Shown piece after piece: positions 1 to 7,911 of a DNA stretch of 42,442 bases; positions within the stretch are counted from its first letter, which is position 1, and each line of letters begins with the position of its first letter. A program made the translations under genes and the position numbers. A model generated the notes under the pieces. That model had not been told where the DNA came from and searched no databases. It saw nothing but the letters and a program-made list of their open reading frames with translations. The DNA is from CAWFZT01 sp963820415. GTDB lineage: Bacteria; Chloroflexota; Anaerolineae; Anaerolineales; Anaerolineaceae. The DNA lies in contig CAWFZT010000001.1 of NCBI GenBank assembly GCA_963820415.1, positions 1-42,442 on the forward strand, in the 5' to 3' direction.

Positions 1-2
1 AC

Positions 3-296
3 TGGAACAGTTACACCGCCGAGCAGAAAGCGCGGATCATGGCCGAAAGCCAGGCCATCTACCACGACCTGGTGGAAAATATGGACAAGGGCTATGCCAG
101 CCAGGAAGTGCAGCAGATCATCGCCCGCTGGCGCCAGCACCTGCGCTACTTCTACGAGCCGAGCACAGAGCGCCTCCGCGGGTTGGGGCAGATGTACACC
201 GAACACCCGGAATTCGTGGCCACCTTCCGCGCCATCCATTTGGATTTGCCGGAGTTCCTGAACCAGGCAATCCAGTACTACTGCAAGGACAAATAA
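3..296 (+). CDS. C-terminal fragment of a TipAS-domain (MerR/TipA-type) transcriptional regulator, cut by the window edge
   Basis: The frame is open from the first bases of the window to a TAA at 294-296, giving 97 residues with no credible start, so the gene begins upstream. The visible part is all-helical. It opens with W-N-S-Y and continues with a basic-acidic helix, a Trp-Arg pair and an aromatic cluster (RYFYEPS), then a GLGQMY segment and a short end. This pattern is like the TipAS antibiotic-recognition domain that follows the MerR helix-turn-helix in TipA-type regulators, which bind thiopeptides or other hydrophobic ligands and activate efflux or resistance genes. The DNA-binding half is not visible, so the MerR part is inferred from the family. 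It could also be a stand-alone TipAS protein. The following 298 bases contain no gene, only the inverted-repeat element listed next. Confidence 0.7.
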   Translation, partial: WNSYTAEQKARIMAESQAIYHDLVENMDKGYASQEVQQIIARWRQHLRYFYEPSTERLRGLGQMYTEHPEFVATFRAIHLDLPEFLNQAIQYYCKDK

Positions 297-392
297 AGAG
301 TTTCACTGCACACCCTTCAGCGTACCTACAGAATATGTGCTTTTGTAGCTTTATCATAACTACCCGTCTGACACAGCGACTCGCCGCAAGAC

Positions 393-531
393 GTAGAGGC
401 ACGACGCGCCATCAACCACTTCAATCTGGAGACGCGCAGTCGTGCCCTTTTTCAAGTATCGCATCATTTGCACCCGGCACGATTGTTTGACGAAAATTCT
501 TAAGTCTCAAATGGGATCATCGTGCCTCTAC
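393..531. repeat. Inverted-repeat element with 12-bp ends (MITE-like or REP-like)
   Basis: GTAGAGGCACGA at 393-404 is the exact reverse complement of TCGTGCCTCTAC at 520-531. The 7-base core GGCACGA/TCGTGCC also occurs inside the element at 440-446 and 476-482, so four copies alternate in orientation and can pair in more than one way. There is no ORF inside. It sits between two unrelated genes, which suits a small non-autonomous or REP-type intergenic repeat. No flanking target-site duplication was identified. Confidence 0.7.
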
Positions 532-594
532 AAGACAAATTTCACAATCTCAGAGGCAATATTGCAGCAAAAGCATCTGCATATGAAATTGTGA

Positions 595-2348
595 TTAACT
601 CTTCTTCTCCTCCCACAGTTCCTTGATGCGGTGGGCGGCCAGCTTGGGCCGGCGGTCGCGCGTGAACACGCCTTTGTAATTAAACGAGTTCATGCGGAGC
701 ACGGCCTGGCTGGTCTTGAAGTCGCACAGGTTCCATACATGCTCGCCCACCACGTAGGGCTTGCTTTCCAGCAGATGGATGTAGCGGGCGATCAACTCGG
801 CCTGGTATTCCTCGCTGAACATCTCCGGCGGCTGGGCGTGGTGCCCGGGCAGCGCATCGGCCCCAAACTCACTCAAAATGACCGGCTTCTTGTAGCGGGC
901 ATACAGGGCGTCCAGCTCAGCCGACAGGGCCTGCACCCCGCTGTCCAGGTCGCCGGACTGCGTGTACCAGCCGTTATAGCGGTTGAGGCACACCAGGTCG
1001 AGGAATTCGAACGACTCCTCCGCCTCCCCCACCATGCTGACCACGGTCACCGGGCGCGAGGTATCCAGCGAACGCGCCAGGTCGTAGAGCTGGCGGAAGT
1101 AGCCTTTGGCAGCCGGGTGGTTGGAATTCGGCTCGTTGGCCAGGCTCCAGGCGATGACGCAGGGATGGTTCTTGTCGCGCTGGATCAGCTCAACGGTGAA
1201 CTGTTGGCACAGCTCCAGGCGCCGCTCCAGACCGCCCTCTTTAAGAACAGCCCGACTGCCTGGGTCTCATCGATGACCAGGAAGCCCAGCCGGTCGGCCA
1301 AGTCGAGCATCTGCTCGGAATAGGGATAGTGGCTGGTGCGGAAAGAATTGGCGCCCACCCACTTGAGCAAGTCGTAGTCGCGTACAATGACCGGCGGCAA
1401 GTAGCCGCGCCCGCTCACCGGGAAATCCTCGTGGCGGCAAAAGCCGCGCAGGAAGACCGGCTCGCCGTTGAGCAACAGCAAGCTCCCCTCGACGGCCACC
1501 GTGCGGATTCCAACCGATAGGCTATACGCATCGCACACCTGCCCGCCAGACAGCAGCTCGACCGTCAGTCGGTACAGATTAGGGTGCGCCGGGCTCCACA
1601 GCGCCGCTTTTGGCACGCGCACCTCCGCTTCGCCCTGCTCCCACTCCAGTTTGAACGCCTGGCGCGCCGGGCGCTGGCTGCTAAAGCTCTCCAATACCAG
1701 GCGCGCATTATCTCCCGAGGCTTTCAGCTTGACCCGCAGCAGCCCATCCTCGCCTGCGATGGCGGGGGTAACGGTAAGGTCGTGGATAGCCTGCCTGGGC
1801 GTGGCTACCAGCAGCACCGGGCGTTGGATGCCGCAGTACGGGAAAAAGTCGAAGGCGGTATCCGGGTAGCTGTGCATAGCAAAGCCCTCCTGGGCTTGGC
1901 GCGGCAGATTGCCGGGCGGCACCCGGTCAGGCGCCAGGCGCCCGTCCACCCGTACCACCAGGCGATTTGCGTCGTCGCGCAGGTGCTCGGTTGCGTCAAA
2001 AACAAAAGCCATGTGCCCGCCCTCGTGGCGGCCCAGGAAGACCCCGTTCAGCCAGACATCCGCCAGGTAGTTGACCGAACCGAAGCGCAGGCTGATCTGC
2101 CGCCCAGCGAAGCCCCACGGTAAGCCAAAGTTTACCTGGTACCAGGCCGGGCCAAGGTTATCGCGTGCGCCGCCAGCGCCATCCTCGAGGAACTGGTCGT
2201 TCCAACTGGCCGGCACGGCAATCGGTTGGCCGCCATCGAAACCATCCGTCCAACCCGCGGCCTGCCCCTGGTCTTCAGGGTCGAAGCGGAAGTCCCAGAA
2301 ACCCGACAGGTCGAAATACTGGCGATAAGCGTTTTGCTGAGGGAACAT
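595..2348 (-). CDS. uidA: Beta-glucuronidase, glycoside hydrolase family 2, interrupted by one frameshift
   Basis: This GH2 enzyme hydrolyses beta-D-glucuronides to glucuronic acid. The N-terminal part (start 2348 down to about 1243) has the GH2 sugar-binding and Ig-like domains and the start of the TIM barrel, ending in VIDETQAVGLF. The rest continues in another frame with the acid/base Glu in SLANEP (codon at 1132-1134), CLNRYNGWYTQSGDL, and the nucleophile Glu in ILSEFGAD (codon at 868-870). The C-terminal VGEHVWN and GVFTRDRRPK segments closely resemble E. coli UidA, so beta-glucuronidase is preferred over beta-galactosidase. One base is missing near 1243 at a TT/AAA run; restoring it gives about 584 residues (E. 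coli UidA has 603). AGGAG at 2355-2359 sits seven bases before the ATG. The frameshift may be a sequencing error. The product would feed the hexuronate operon at 27-34 kb. Confidence 0.85.
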
Positions 2349-2366
2349 TGAAAACTCCTAAGAATT

Positions 2367-2400
2367 TTCACCACAAAGAAAACGAAGAACACAAAGAAGG
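2367..2400. repeat. Short copy of a CACAAAG-type dispersed intergenic repeat
   Basis: The stretch reads as repeated CACAAAGAA / ACGAAGAA units just upstream of the beta-glucuronidase start. It resembles the more complete copies at 28781-28846 and 28926-29010, where ACGCAAAG units follow an ACCGC lead. The copy here is degenerate, so membership of the same family is an inference. Confidence 0.4.
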
Positions 2401-2571
2401 AAGATTCAGAATTGAAAAGAAGAACAAATCTGCTTCACTAATTCGATCCCAAGTTGATTCTCTAGATAATTTTACAGCAATTTGCCCTCAAATCATGCTC
2501 GGGAACTTTTTGTGCAGCGGATTCGTCTATAAAATGTATGCTAATCGCCAGCTAGATTTTATTTTAACCTC

Positions 2572-2577
2572 TATAAT
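2572..2577 (+). promoter_or_regulatory. Putative -10 box of the Ig-like lipoprotein gene
   Basis: TATAAT at 2572-2577 lies 29 bases before the ATG at 2607 in an AT-rich stretch. No convincing -35 hexamer was found at 16-18 bp spacing, so only the -10 is called. The rest of the 2349-2606 gap holds the degenerate repeat and nothing else recognisable. Confidence 0.4.
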
Positions 2578-2606
2578 AGTAAATATACCGTTCGGTCTTG
2601 AAACCT

Positions 2607-4097
2607 ATGAACAAAAGACTTTTGCTCCTCCCCACTTCGCTTCTCCTCCTGGTGACCCTGGCCCTGGTGAGCTGCCTGCCAGCCGGGCCACCCAAATCGA
2701 TGGTCTCCACCGAATACGCCAAAATCGCCGCTACCGCCACCCAGAATGCCCTGGCCAGCCAGGTGGCGCAGATCCAGACCGAGATCGTACGCATGACCAT
2801 TGGGCCCGCCGCCGCCTCCCAAACTAAAGCCGCCGTTACGGCTATTCCAGCGGAAGACAGCCCTACGCCGGAACCATATGATACGGAAACCGATACGCTT
2901 ACCCCACTGCCTTCGTGGACCCCCTACCGCACCGCCACGCCGATCTCGTCCTTCACCCCGCAGGTCATCTGCGACCGGGCCGGGTACGTGCAGGATGTGA
3001 CCATCCCAGACGGCACCGCCATTAATTCCGACACCGATTTCACCAAGACCTGGCGCCTGACGAACACCGGCGCCTGCACCTGGACCTCGGATTACGACGT
3101 GGTCTTCTTCACCGGCGACAGGATCGGCGGGCCATCTTCCTTCAGCCTGGACGAAACCGTTCACCCGGGGCAGACCGTGGACATCTCGGTCAGGCTGACC
3201 GCTCCGAATAACCTGGGCACTTACACCGGGTACTGGAAGCTGCGCAACGCCGGCGGGCTGCGCTTCGGCATCGGTCCCTGGGCGCAGGACCCCTTCTGGG
3301 TCGACATCAAGGTGCTGGCGCCCATTTCCGGCAATTATGACATCGCCGACCACTACTGCGACCTGGAATGGAGTAGCGGCGCAGGCATCCTACCCTGTCC
3401 CGGGACGACCAGCGATCAGAACGGCTTTGTCATGAACTTAGACAATCCGCGCCTGCAGGATGGGAACACGTACGAAGAAGAAGCGCTGCTGACCAATCCC
3501 CGTACGGTCGACAACGGCTATATCCGCGGCAAGCTGCCGCCTTACAAGGTCAAGGCCGGCGACTACTTCTCGGCCAGCCTGGGCTGCCAGTACAAGCATT
3601 ATGACTGCCAGGTGCACTTCCGCCTCGACTACCAAATTAACAACGGCAAGATCACCAATTTCGACACCTGGGGTTTGAACTACGATGACGACCCGCTTGT
3701 AATTGAGGATGACCTGAGCAGCCTGGCCGGCCAATCGGTCAACTTCATCCTGACCGTGTATGACGACGGCTCACCCACCGACGACCGGGCCATCTGGATG
3801 CAGCCGCGCCTGGTGCGCCCGTCGCAGACCGCCACGCCTTCGCTTACCCGCACACCCACGGTCACCCGCACACCCACGGTCACCCGCACCCCCACCAGGA
3901 CGCGTACTCCCACCAATACGCGCACGCCCACCAACACGCACACGCCCACCAGCACACGCACACCCACCAGCACACGCACGCCAAGCCTGACGCCAACGGC
4001 CACCAACACGCCGACGGCCACGCCCACACCGACCGCCACGCCCACACCCACCGAAACGCATACGCCCACTGATACGCCGACCAGCACGCCAATTTAG
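2607..4097 (+). CDS. Secreted lipoprotein with an NBR1-type Ig-like domain and a Thr-Pro repeat tail
   Basis: The 496-residue protein starts with a signal peptide (KR, then a Leu-rich core) ending in the lipobox LVSC, with the lipidated Cys at residue 23. After a Thr/Pro-rich linker, roughly residues 120-235 form an Ig-like domain of the kind first named in human NBR1 (TFTKTWRLTNTG-like start with W-T, HPGQTVDISV, GTYTGYWKLR, and a final FWVDIKV). About residues 240-405 form a second, Cys-containing beta-rich region that I do not recognise. From about residue 412 to the end, Thr-Pro repeats form a tail of the kind that spans cell walls or sheaths. NBR1-type Ig domains in bacteria are surface modules of unknown ligand, and I infer a cell-envelope adhesive or binding role. 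An in-frame TTG at 2598 exists, but the ATG at 2607 gives the proper signal peptide. Two hairpins follow the stop. Confidence 0.75.
   Translation: MNKRLLLLPTSLLLLVTLALVSCLPAGPPKSMVSTEYAKIAATATQNALASQVAQIQTEIVRMTIGPAAASQTKAAVTAIPAEDSPTPEPYDTETDTLTPLPSWTPYRTATPISSFTPQVICDRAGYVQDVTIPDGTAINSDTDFTKTWRLTNTGACTWTSDYDVVFFTGDRIGGPSSFSLDETVHPGQTVDISVRLTAPNNLGTYTGYWKLRNAGGLRFGIGPWAQDPFWVDIKVLAPISGNYDIADHYCDLEWSSGAGILPCPGTTSDQNGFVMNLDNPRLQDGNTYEEEALLTNPRTVDNGYIRGKLPPYKVKAGDYFSASLGCQYKHYDCQVHFRLDYQINNGKITNFDTWGLNYDDDPLVIEDDLSSLAGQSVNFILTVYDDGSPTDDRAIWMQPRLVRPSQTATPSLTRTPTVTRTPTVTRTPTRTRTPTNTRTPTNTHTPTSTRTPTSTRTPSLTPTATNTPTATPTPTATPTPTETHTPTDTPTSTPI
3838..4092 (+). repeat. Coding tandem repeats for the Thr-Pro tail
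   Basis: Units of the form CGCACGCCCACC / CGCACACCCACGGTCACC repeat with small variations and encode R-T-P-T, N-T-P-T and similar blocks. The period is a multiple of three, so repeat number can change without breaking the reading frame. Length variation between strains is likely. Confidence 0.7.
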
Positions 4098-4178
4098 GAT
4101 GGTTTGCAGTTGAACTGCAAACCATCCAGGAAAAGTCCATCTCTCAACGGATCTCTTGCAGTGCAACTGCAAGGGATC
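4097..4178. repeat. Pair of TTGCAGT-core palindromes after the lipoprotein gene
   Basis: Hairpin 1 has perfect 15-base arms at 97-111 and 113-127 of the 4 kb block (4097-4111 and 4113-4127). Hairpin 2 pairs 4150-4162 with 4166-4178 with one G-T wobble. Both contain TTGCAGT and ACTGCAA around the loop but differ outside it, so they are related copies. Neither is followed by a clear T-run. They could stop or stabilise the lipoprotein transcript, but the shared core suggests a mobile palindromic repeat. Confidence 0.65.
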
Positions 4179-4195
4179 GTTTGCTGTAAGCACTA

Positions 4196-4223
4196 TTGCA
4201 TTTTTTAGTATTCGGGTTATAAT
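4196..4223 (+). promoter_or_regulatory. Sigma-70-type promoter of the PerR-catalase-ferritin unit
   Basis: TTGCAT at 4196-4201 and TATAAT at 4218-4223 are separated by 16 bp. The palindromic operator at 4231-4242 begins seven bases after the -10, across the expected start of transcription. Confidence 0.6.
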
Positions 4224-4230
4224 AAGCTTG

Positions 4231-4242
4231 TAATAATTATTA
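4231..4242. promoter_or_regulatory. Fur/PerR-type operator palindrome
   Basis: TAATAATTATTA is a perfect 12-bp palindrome. It is very close to the AT-rich PerR/Fur box (TTATAATNATTATAA in Bacillus) and lies just after the -10 box, upstream of a Fur-family gene followed by catalase and ferritin. Binding here would block transcription, so autoregulation is the likely arrangement. This is inferred from position and sequence only. Confidence 0.6.
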
Positions 4243-4294
4243 TCCATAAAAAATAGTTATCATTAAAATCAAATTCCCTGGAAACGGCGGACGC

Positions 4295-4759
4295 ATAACT
4301 CACCCTGGAACACGCTATGCAGCACTGGTGGAAAAACTCAAGCAACGCGGTTACCGGATCACACCCCAACGGGCTGCCATCCTCAAGGTGCTCACTGAGA
4401 AGTCAAGACCACCCAACCGTTGAACAGGTGCATGAGCAGATAAAGGCCGACTTTCCAATGACCAGCCTGGCTACTATTTATAAGACTGTGACCCTCTTAA
4501 AGAAGAAAAAGAGATCTTGGAATTGGGGTTTGCCAATGAGAGCAGCCGCTATGATGGGAACAAGCCCTACCCTCACCCTCATTTGATTTGCGTCCGGTGC
4601 CGGCGCATCATCGACCCAGAGATTGAGCTGTTCAACGAGCTGCCTCAGGAACTGGCGCAGAAATACGGTTATCAGATCGTCAACCAGCGCGTGGACTTTT
4701 TCGGGATTTGCCCCGAATGTCAAATGAACGAAAGGAGGCAAACAGGCGAAAAAGTTTAA
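4295..4759 (+). pseudogene. perR: Fur-family peroxide regulator (PerR-like), broken by two single-base frameshifts
   Basis: Joining three frames gives a complete Fur-family protein: RYAALVEKLKQRGYRITPQR and a winged helix, HPTVEQVHEQIK and TSLATIYKTVTLLK, then ELGFANESSRYDGN and the metal domain. The first break is an extra C near 4410, before CACCCAACC. The second is a missing A near 4500, in TTAAAG. The metal domain has CVRC and CPEC for structural zinc, Asp in SRYD, His in HPHLIC and an Asp five residues after the second Cys (RCRRIID). That position is Asp in PerR and Glu in Fur, which with the catalase next door favours PerR. No ATG lies in the first frame; ATA at 4295 follows a GGCGGA, and an ATG at 4317 is in the wrong frame. 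I therefore give the start as uncertain. Catalase follows after 70 bases. Confidence 0.75.
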
Positions 4760-4829
4760 AAATGATTCAAAACGAGTTGAATAAATTTGAAACAGGTATG
4801 ATCAGATATTGCAATAATGGAGGCTTAGC

Positions 4830-6338
4830 ATGGCAAGAAAAACCAAGACTTTAACCACGAATTTTGGGGCGCCCGTGCCGGATGATCAAAACAGCCTGAC
4901 GGCCGGGAACCCCGGCCCAATCCTGATGCAGGATATCCATTTACTGGAAAAGCTGGCGCATTTTGACCGCGAGCGCATCCCTGAACGGGTTGTGCATGCG
5001 AAAGGGGCCGGGGCGCATGGCTATTTTGAACTTACTAAGGATGTCTCATCTTACACCAGGGCCAAGTTCCTTTCACAGGCAGGCAAGAAGACAGAAGTAT
5101 TTGTCCGCTTTTCCACCGTAGGCGGCGAAAGAGGCTCAGCCGACGCAGAACGCGACCCGCGCGGCTTTGCCGTAAAGTTCTACACCGAAGAAGGCAACTA
5201 TGACCTGGTGGGAAACAATACCCCGGTCTTTTTCATTCGCGATCCCCTGAAATTCCCCGATTTCATCCACACGCAGAAGCGCAACCCAGCCACCAACCTG
5301 AAAGACCCGGATATGTTCTGGGACTTCCTCTCCCTGACCCCGGAGTCGATCCACCAGGTGACCATCCTCTTCTCGGACCGCGGCACGCCGGCCACTTACC
5401 GCCACATGAACGGTTACGGCAGCCACACTTTCCTGTGGTACAACGCCAAAGGCAAATCATTCTGGGTGAAATACCACTTCAAGACCGAGCAAGGCGTCAA
5501 AAACCTTACCCGCCAGGAAGCCGACCGGATGAAAAGCAGCGACCCGGATCATGCCACCCGCGACCTGTCCGAGGCGATCCAGCGCGGCGATTTCCCCGCC
5601 TGGCGCTTAGAAGTTCAAATCATGACCCCGGAACAAGCCAGTAAATATCGCTTCGATTCCTTCGATGTCACCAAGGTCTGGCCGCACAGCGATGTTCCGC
5701 CCATTGCCATCGGTCGCATGGTGCTGGACCGCAACCCGGAGAACTATTTCAACGAAGTGGAACAATCAGCCTTCTCGCCCGCCAACTTTGTGCCGGGTAT
5801 TGGGCCTTCGCCGGATAAGCTGCTGCAGGGGCGTTTGTTCAGCTATAACGACACTCACCGCTACCGTCTCGGGCCGAATTACCACATGCTCCCGATCAAT
5901 GCTCCCAAAGCTGCCCAGGCCGCCAACTACCAGCGCGATGGAGCGATGAACTACGGCGGAGCGGAAGGCGCCCCAAACTATTATCCCAACAGCTTCAACG
6001 GGCCATCCCCGGATCCCGCCTCGGCAGACCCGGCCGTCAACGTGACCGGGAAGGCCCAACGCCAGCCCTACATTCACCCCAACGATGATTTCGTCCAGGC
6101 GGGCGATCTTTACCGCAAAGCCATGACGGATAGCGACCGGGCCAACCTGGTTGGAAATATTGTTTCTCACCTGGTCAATGCCCAAAAGCGCCTTCAGCTC
6201 CGCCAAGCGGCCTTGTTCTACAAAGCCGACCCGCAATATGGCAGCCGGGTGGCAGAAGGACTGGGCCTGAACCTGGCAGAAGTCAAAGCGCTGGCGAAAA
6301 TGTCACAAGAAGAGCGGGCGAAAGCCACCGCTGAATAA
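4830..6338 (+). CDS. katA: Monofunctional haem catalase, small-subunit type
   Basis: This cytoplasmic haem enzyme converts hydrogen peroxide to water and oxygen. The 502-residue length fits clade 3 small-subunit catalases. The distal His is residue 56 in RVVHAKGAGAHGYFE, the distal Asn lies in DLVGNNTPVFFIRD (129/130), and the proximal haem-ligand Tyr is about residue 339 in RLFSYNDTHRYRLG. GGAGG at 4819-4823 precedes the ATG by six bases. The gene follows a PerR-like regulator and precedes ferritin by 32 bases, so the three probably form one peroxide-response unit. There are no frameshifts or missing residues. Catalase in a lineage usually thought of as anaerobic or facultative points to oxygen exposure. 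Confidence 0.95.
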   Translation: MARKTKTLTTNFGAPVPDDQNSLTAGNPGPILMQDIHLLEKLAHFDRERIPERVVHAKGAGAHGYFELTKDVSSYTRAKFLSQAGKKTEVFVRFSTVGGERGSADAERDPRGFAVKFYTEEGNYDLVGNNTPVFFIRDPLKFPDFIHTQKRNPATNLKDPDMFWDFLSLTPESIHQVTILFSDRGTPATYRHMNGYGSHTFLWYNAKGKSFWVKYHFKTEQGVKNLTRQEADRMKSSDPDHATRDLSEAIQRGDFPAWRLEVQIMTPEQASKYRFDSFDVTKVWPHSDVPPIAIGRMVLDRNPENYFNEVEQSAFSPANFVPGIGPSPDKLLQGRLFSYNDTHRYRLGPNYHMLPINAPKAAQAANYQRDGAMNYGGAEGAPNYYPNSFNGPSPDPASADPAVNVTGKAQRQPYIHPNDDFVQAGDLYRKAMTDSDRANLVGNIVSHLVNAQKRLQLRQAALFYKADPQYGSRVAEGLGLNLAEVKALAKMSQEERAKATAE

Positions 6339-6370
6339 AACCATTCTTTACCGTTTAGAGGAAACCATAA

Positions 6371-6871
6371 ATGATTAAACAAACCGTTTTGGACAGCATG
6401 AACAAGCAGATCATGCACGAGCTGTATTCGGCCTATTTTTACCTCTCCATGTCAGCCCATTGCGAATCGGCCAATTTACCCGGTTTTGCGACCTGGCTGC
6501 GCGTTCAGGCCCAGGAGGAGCAAGGGCATGCTATGAAGTTTTACGATTACATCCTGGACCGGGGTGGTAAGGTGACGCTGCAGGCCATTGCGCAGCCGCC
6601 GGTGGATTTTACCTCGCCGCTGGACATTTTCAAACAGGTTTACGAACACGAGCAAAAGGTAACCGGCCTGATCAACGCGATTTACGATGTGGCCACGGCT
6701 GAAAAAGACGTTGCCAGCCAGATTTGCCTGCAATGGTTCATCACCGAACAGGTTGAGGAAGAAAAGAACGCTTCCCAAATCCTGGATACGCTCAATAAGA
6801 TCGGTTCGAGCGTCGGCAGTCTTTACCAGTTCGATCATCGTCTCGGTAAACGGGGCGGCGGCGAGGATTAG
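6371..6871 (+). CDS. ftnA: Bacterial non-haem ferritin
   Basis: The 166-residue protein is a ferritin that oxidises Fe(II) and stores it as a mineral inside a 24-subunit shell. The four-helix bundle carries the ferroxidase ligands expected in this family: Glu in MHELYSAYFYL, the E-E-x-x-H motif in AQEEQGHA, Glu in YEHEQKV and Gln/Glu in WFITEQVEEE. It starts 32 bases after the catalase stop with AGAGGAAAC upstream, and is probably co-transcribed. This limits free iron and thus Fenton chemistry when peroxide is present. The last residues (KRGGGED) are a short, non-conserved tail. A strong terminator hairpin lies 42 bases after the stop. Confidence 0.93.
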   Translation: MIKQTVLDSMNKQIMHELYSAYFYLSMSAHCESANLPGFATWLRVQAQEEQGHAMKFYDYILDRGGKVTLQAIAQPPVDFTSPLDIFKQVYEHEQKVTGLINAIYDVATAEKDVASQICLQWFITEQVEEEKNASQILDTLNKIGSSVGSLYQFDHRLGKRGGGED

Positions 6872-6912
6872 CAGGCTGTTGACGCACCAGCCAATGGCGC
6901 CAAAAGCCACCC

Positions 6913-6948
6913 ATGATACCCGGCAGTCTACCTGCCGGGTATCATTTT
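6913..6948 (+). terminator. Rho-independent terminator of the catalase-ferritin unit
   Basis: The arms 6913-6926 and 6932-6945 form a perfect 14-bp stem (ATGATACCCGGCAG and its complement) with loop TCTAC, followed by a short T-run. A second small inverted repeat (TGGATCC at 6948-6954 and GGATCCA at 6962-6968) follows directly. Confidence 0.8.
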
Positions 6949-7063
6949 GGATCCTGTGGAAGGATCCATCACGAACGGTGTAGATAGTTCAGCACTTTGA
7001 AAGCAAGAAGCGGATAGATTTTGCCGGGCGATTCAGGTATCATAAGCCGCATAAGGAGCAATC

Positions 7064-7909
7064 ATGAACCAATCAGAGGTGATCAAAAAAGCCATGCAGG
7101 TGATCGATGCCAACATCGAGGCGGCCCTGCCGCTGGACGCCTTGAGCCAGGAGCTGCACATCAGCCCCTCCCACCTGCACCGCCTGTTCAAGTCGGCCAC
7201 CGGGCTGACCCCGCGCCAGTACGCCGCCGGGCAGCGCCTGGAGAAGTTCAAGGCGCAGGTGCGCGGCGGGCAGGCAGTCACCGAGGCAATGTACGAGGCC
7301 GGTTACTCTTCTAGCAGCCGGCTGTACGAAGGGGCTACCGGCCGCCTGGGCATGACCCCCGCCTCTTACCGCCGCGGTGGGCAGGGTATGGACATCCGCT
7401 ACACCATCGTGGACACTTACCTGGGGCGCATGTTGGTGGCTGCCACGGCGCAGGGCATCTGCGCGGTCAGCTTTGGCGAGGATGATAATAACCTGGAAGG
7501 TTTCCTGCGCGCCGAGTATCCGGCCGCCAGCCTGAGCCGCGACGACGCCTCGTTCAAGTCCTGGGTGGATGCGCTGCTGGAGCACCTGAACGGGGTCCAG
7601 CCGCGCCTGGCGCTGCCGCTCGACCTGCAAGCCACGGCCTTCCAGTTGCGGGTGTGGGAAGAGCTGCGCAAGATCCCTTACGGCGAGACGCGTTCCTACG
7701 CCGAAGTGGCCAGAGCCATCGGCGAACCGAAGGCGGCGCGGGCCGTTGCGAACGCCTGCGCCAGCAACCCGGCCGCCATCGTCACCCCCTGCCACCGGGT
7801 GGTGCGCAGCGATGGGCAGCCCGGCGGCTACCGCTGGGGCACGCCGCGTAAGCAGGCCCTGCTCGCCCGCGAGCGTGTCGAGCGTAGCGAGCTCAGCCGG
7901 AAAGAATAA
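7064..7909 (+). CDS. ada: Ada-like fusion: AraC-type DNA-binding domain plus O6-methylguanine-DNA methyltransferase
   Basis: Residues 1-105 form an AraC/XylS double helix-turn-helix (LHISPSHLHRLFKSATG and YEAGYSSSSRLYE, then MTPASYRRG). Residues 110-275 are an alkyltransferase domain with the DNA-binding helix (QLRVWEELRKIPYGETRSY) and the suicide acceptor Cys243 in TPCHRVV. The protein removes O6-alkyl groups from guanine by transfer to Cys243. E. coli Ada has an N-terminal zinc domain whose Cys38 senses methylphosphotriesters and turns on transcription. That domain is absent here: the AraC part begins within the first residues. So the repair half should work, but the known regulatory switch is missing. 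AAGGAG precedes the ATG by five bases. The exporter gene starts two bases after the stop, so the pair is an operon. Confidence 0.9.
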   Translation: MNQSEVIKKAMQVIDANIEAALPLDALSQELHISPSHLHRLFKSATGLTPRQYAAGQRLEKFKAQVRGGQAVTEAMYEAGYSSSSRLYEGATGRLGMTPASYRRGGQGMDIRYTIVDTYLGRMLVAATAQGICAVSFGEDDNNLEGFLRAEYPAASLSRDDASFKSWVDALLEHLNGVQPRLALPLDLQATAFQLRVWEELRKIPYGETRSYAEVARAIGEPKAARAVANACASNPAAIVTPCHRVVRSDGQPGGYRWGTPRKQALLARERVERSELSRKE

Positions 7910-7911
7910 TT

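Noticed and set aside
3838..4092. Repeats that could be mistaken for a CRISPR or satellite
   Set aside because: The period is a multiple of three within an intact reading frame and encodes a Thr-Pro tail; there are no spacers.
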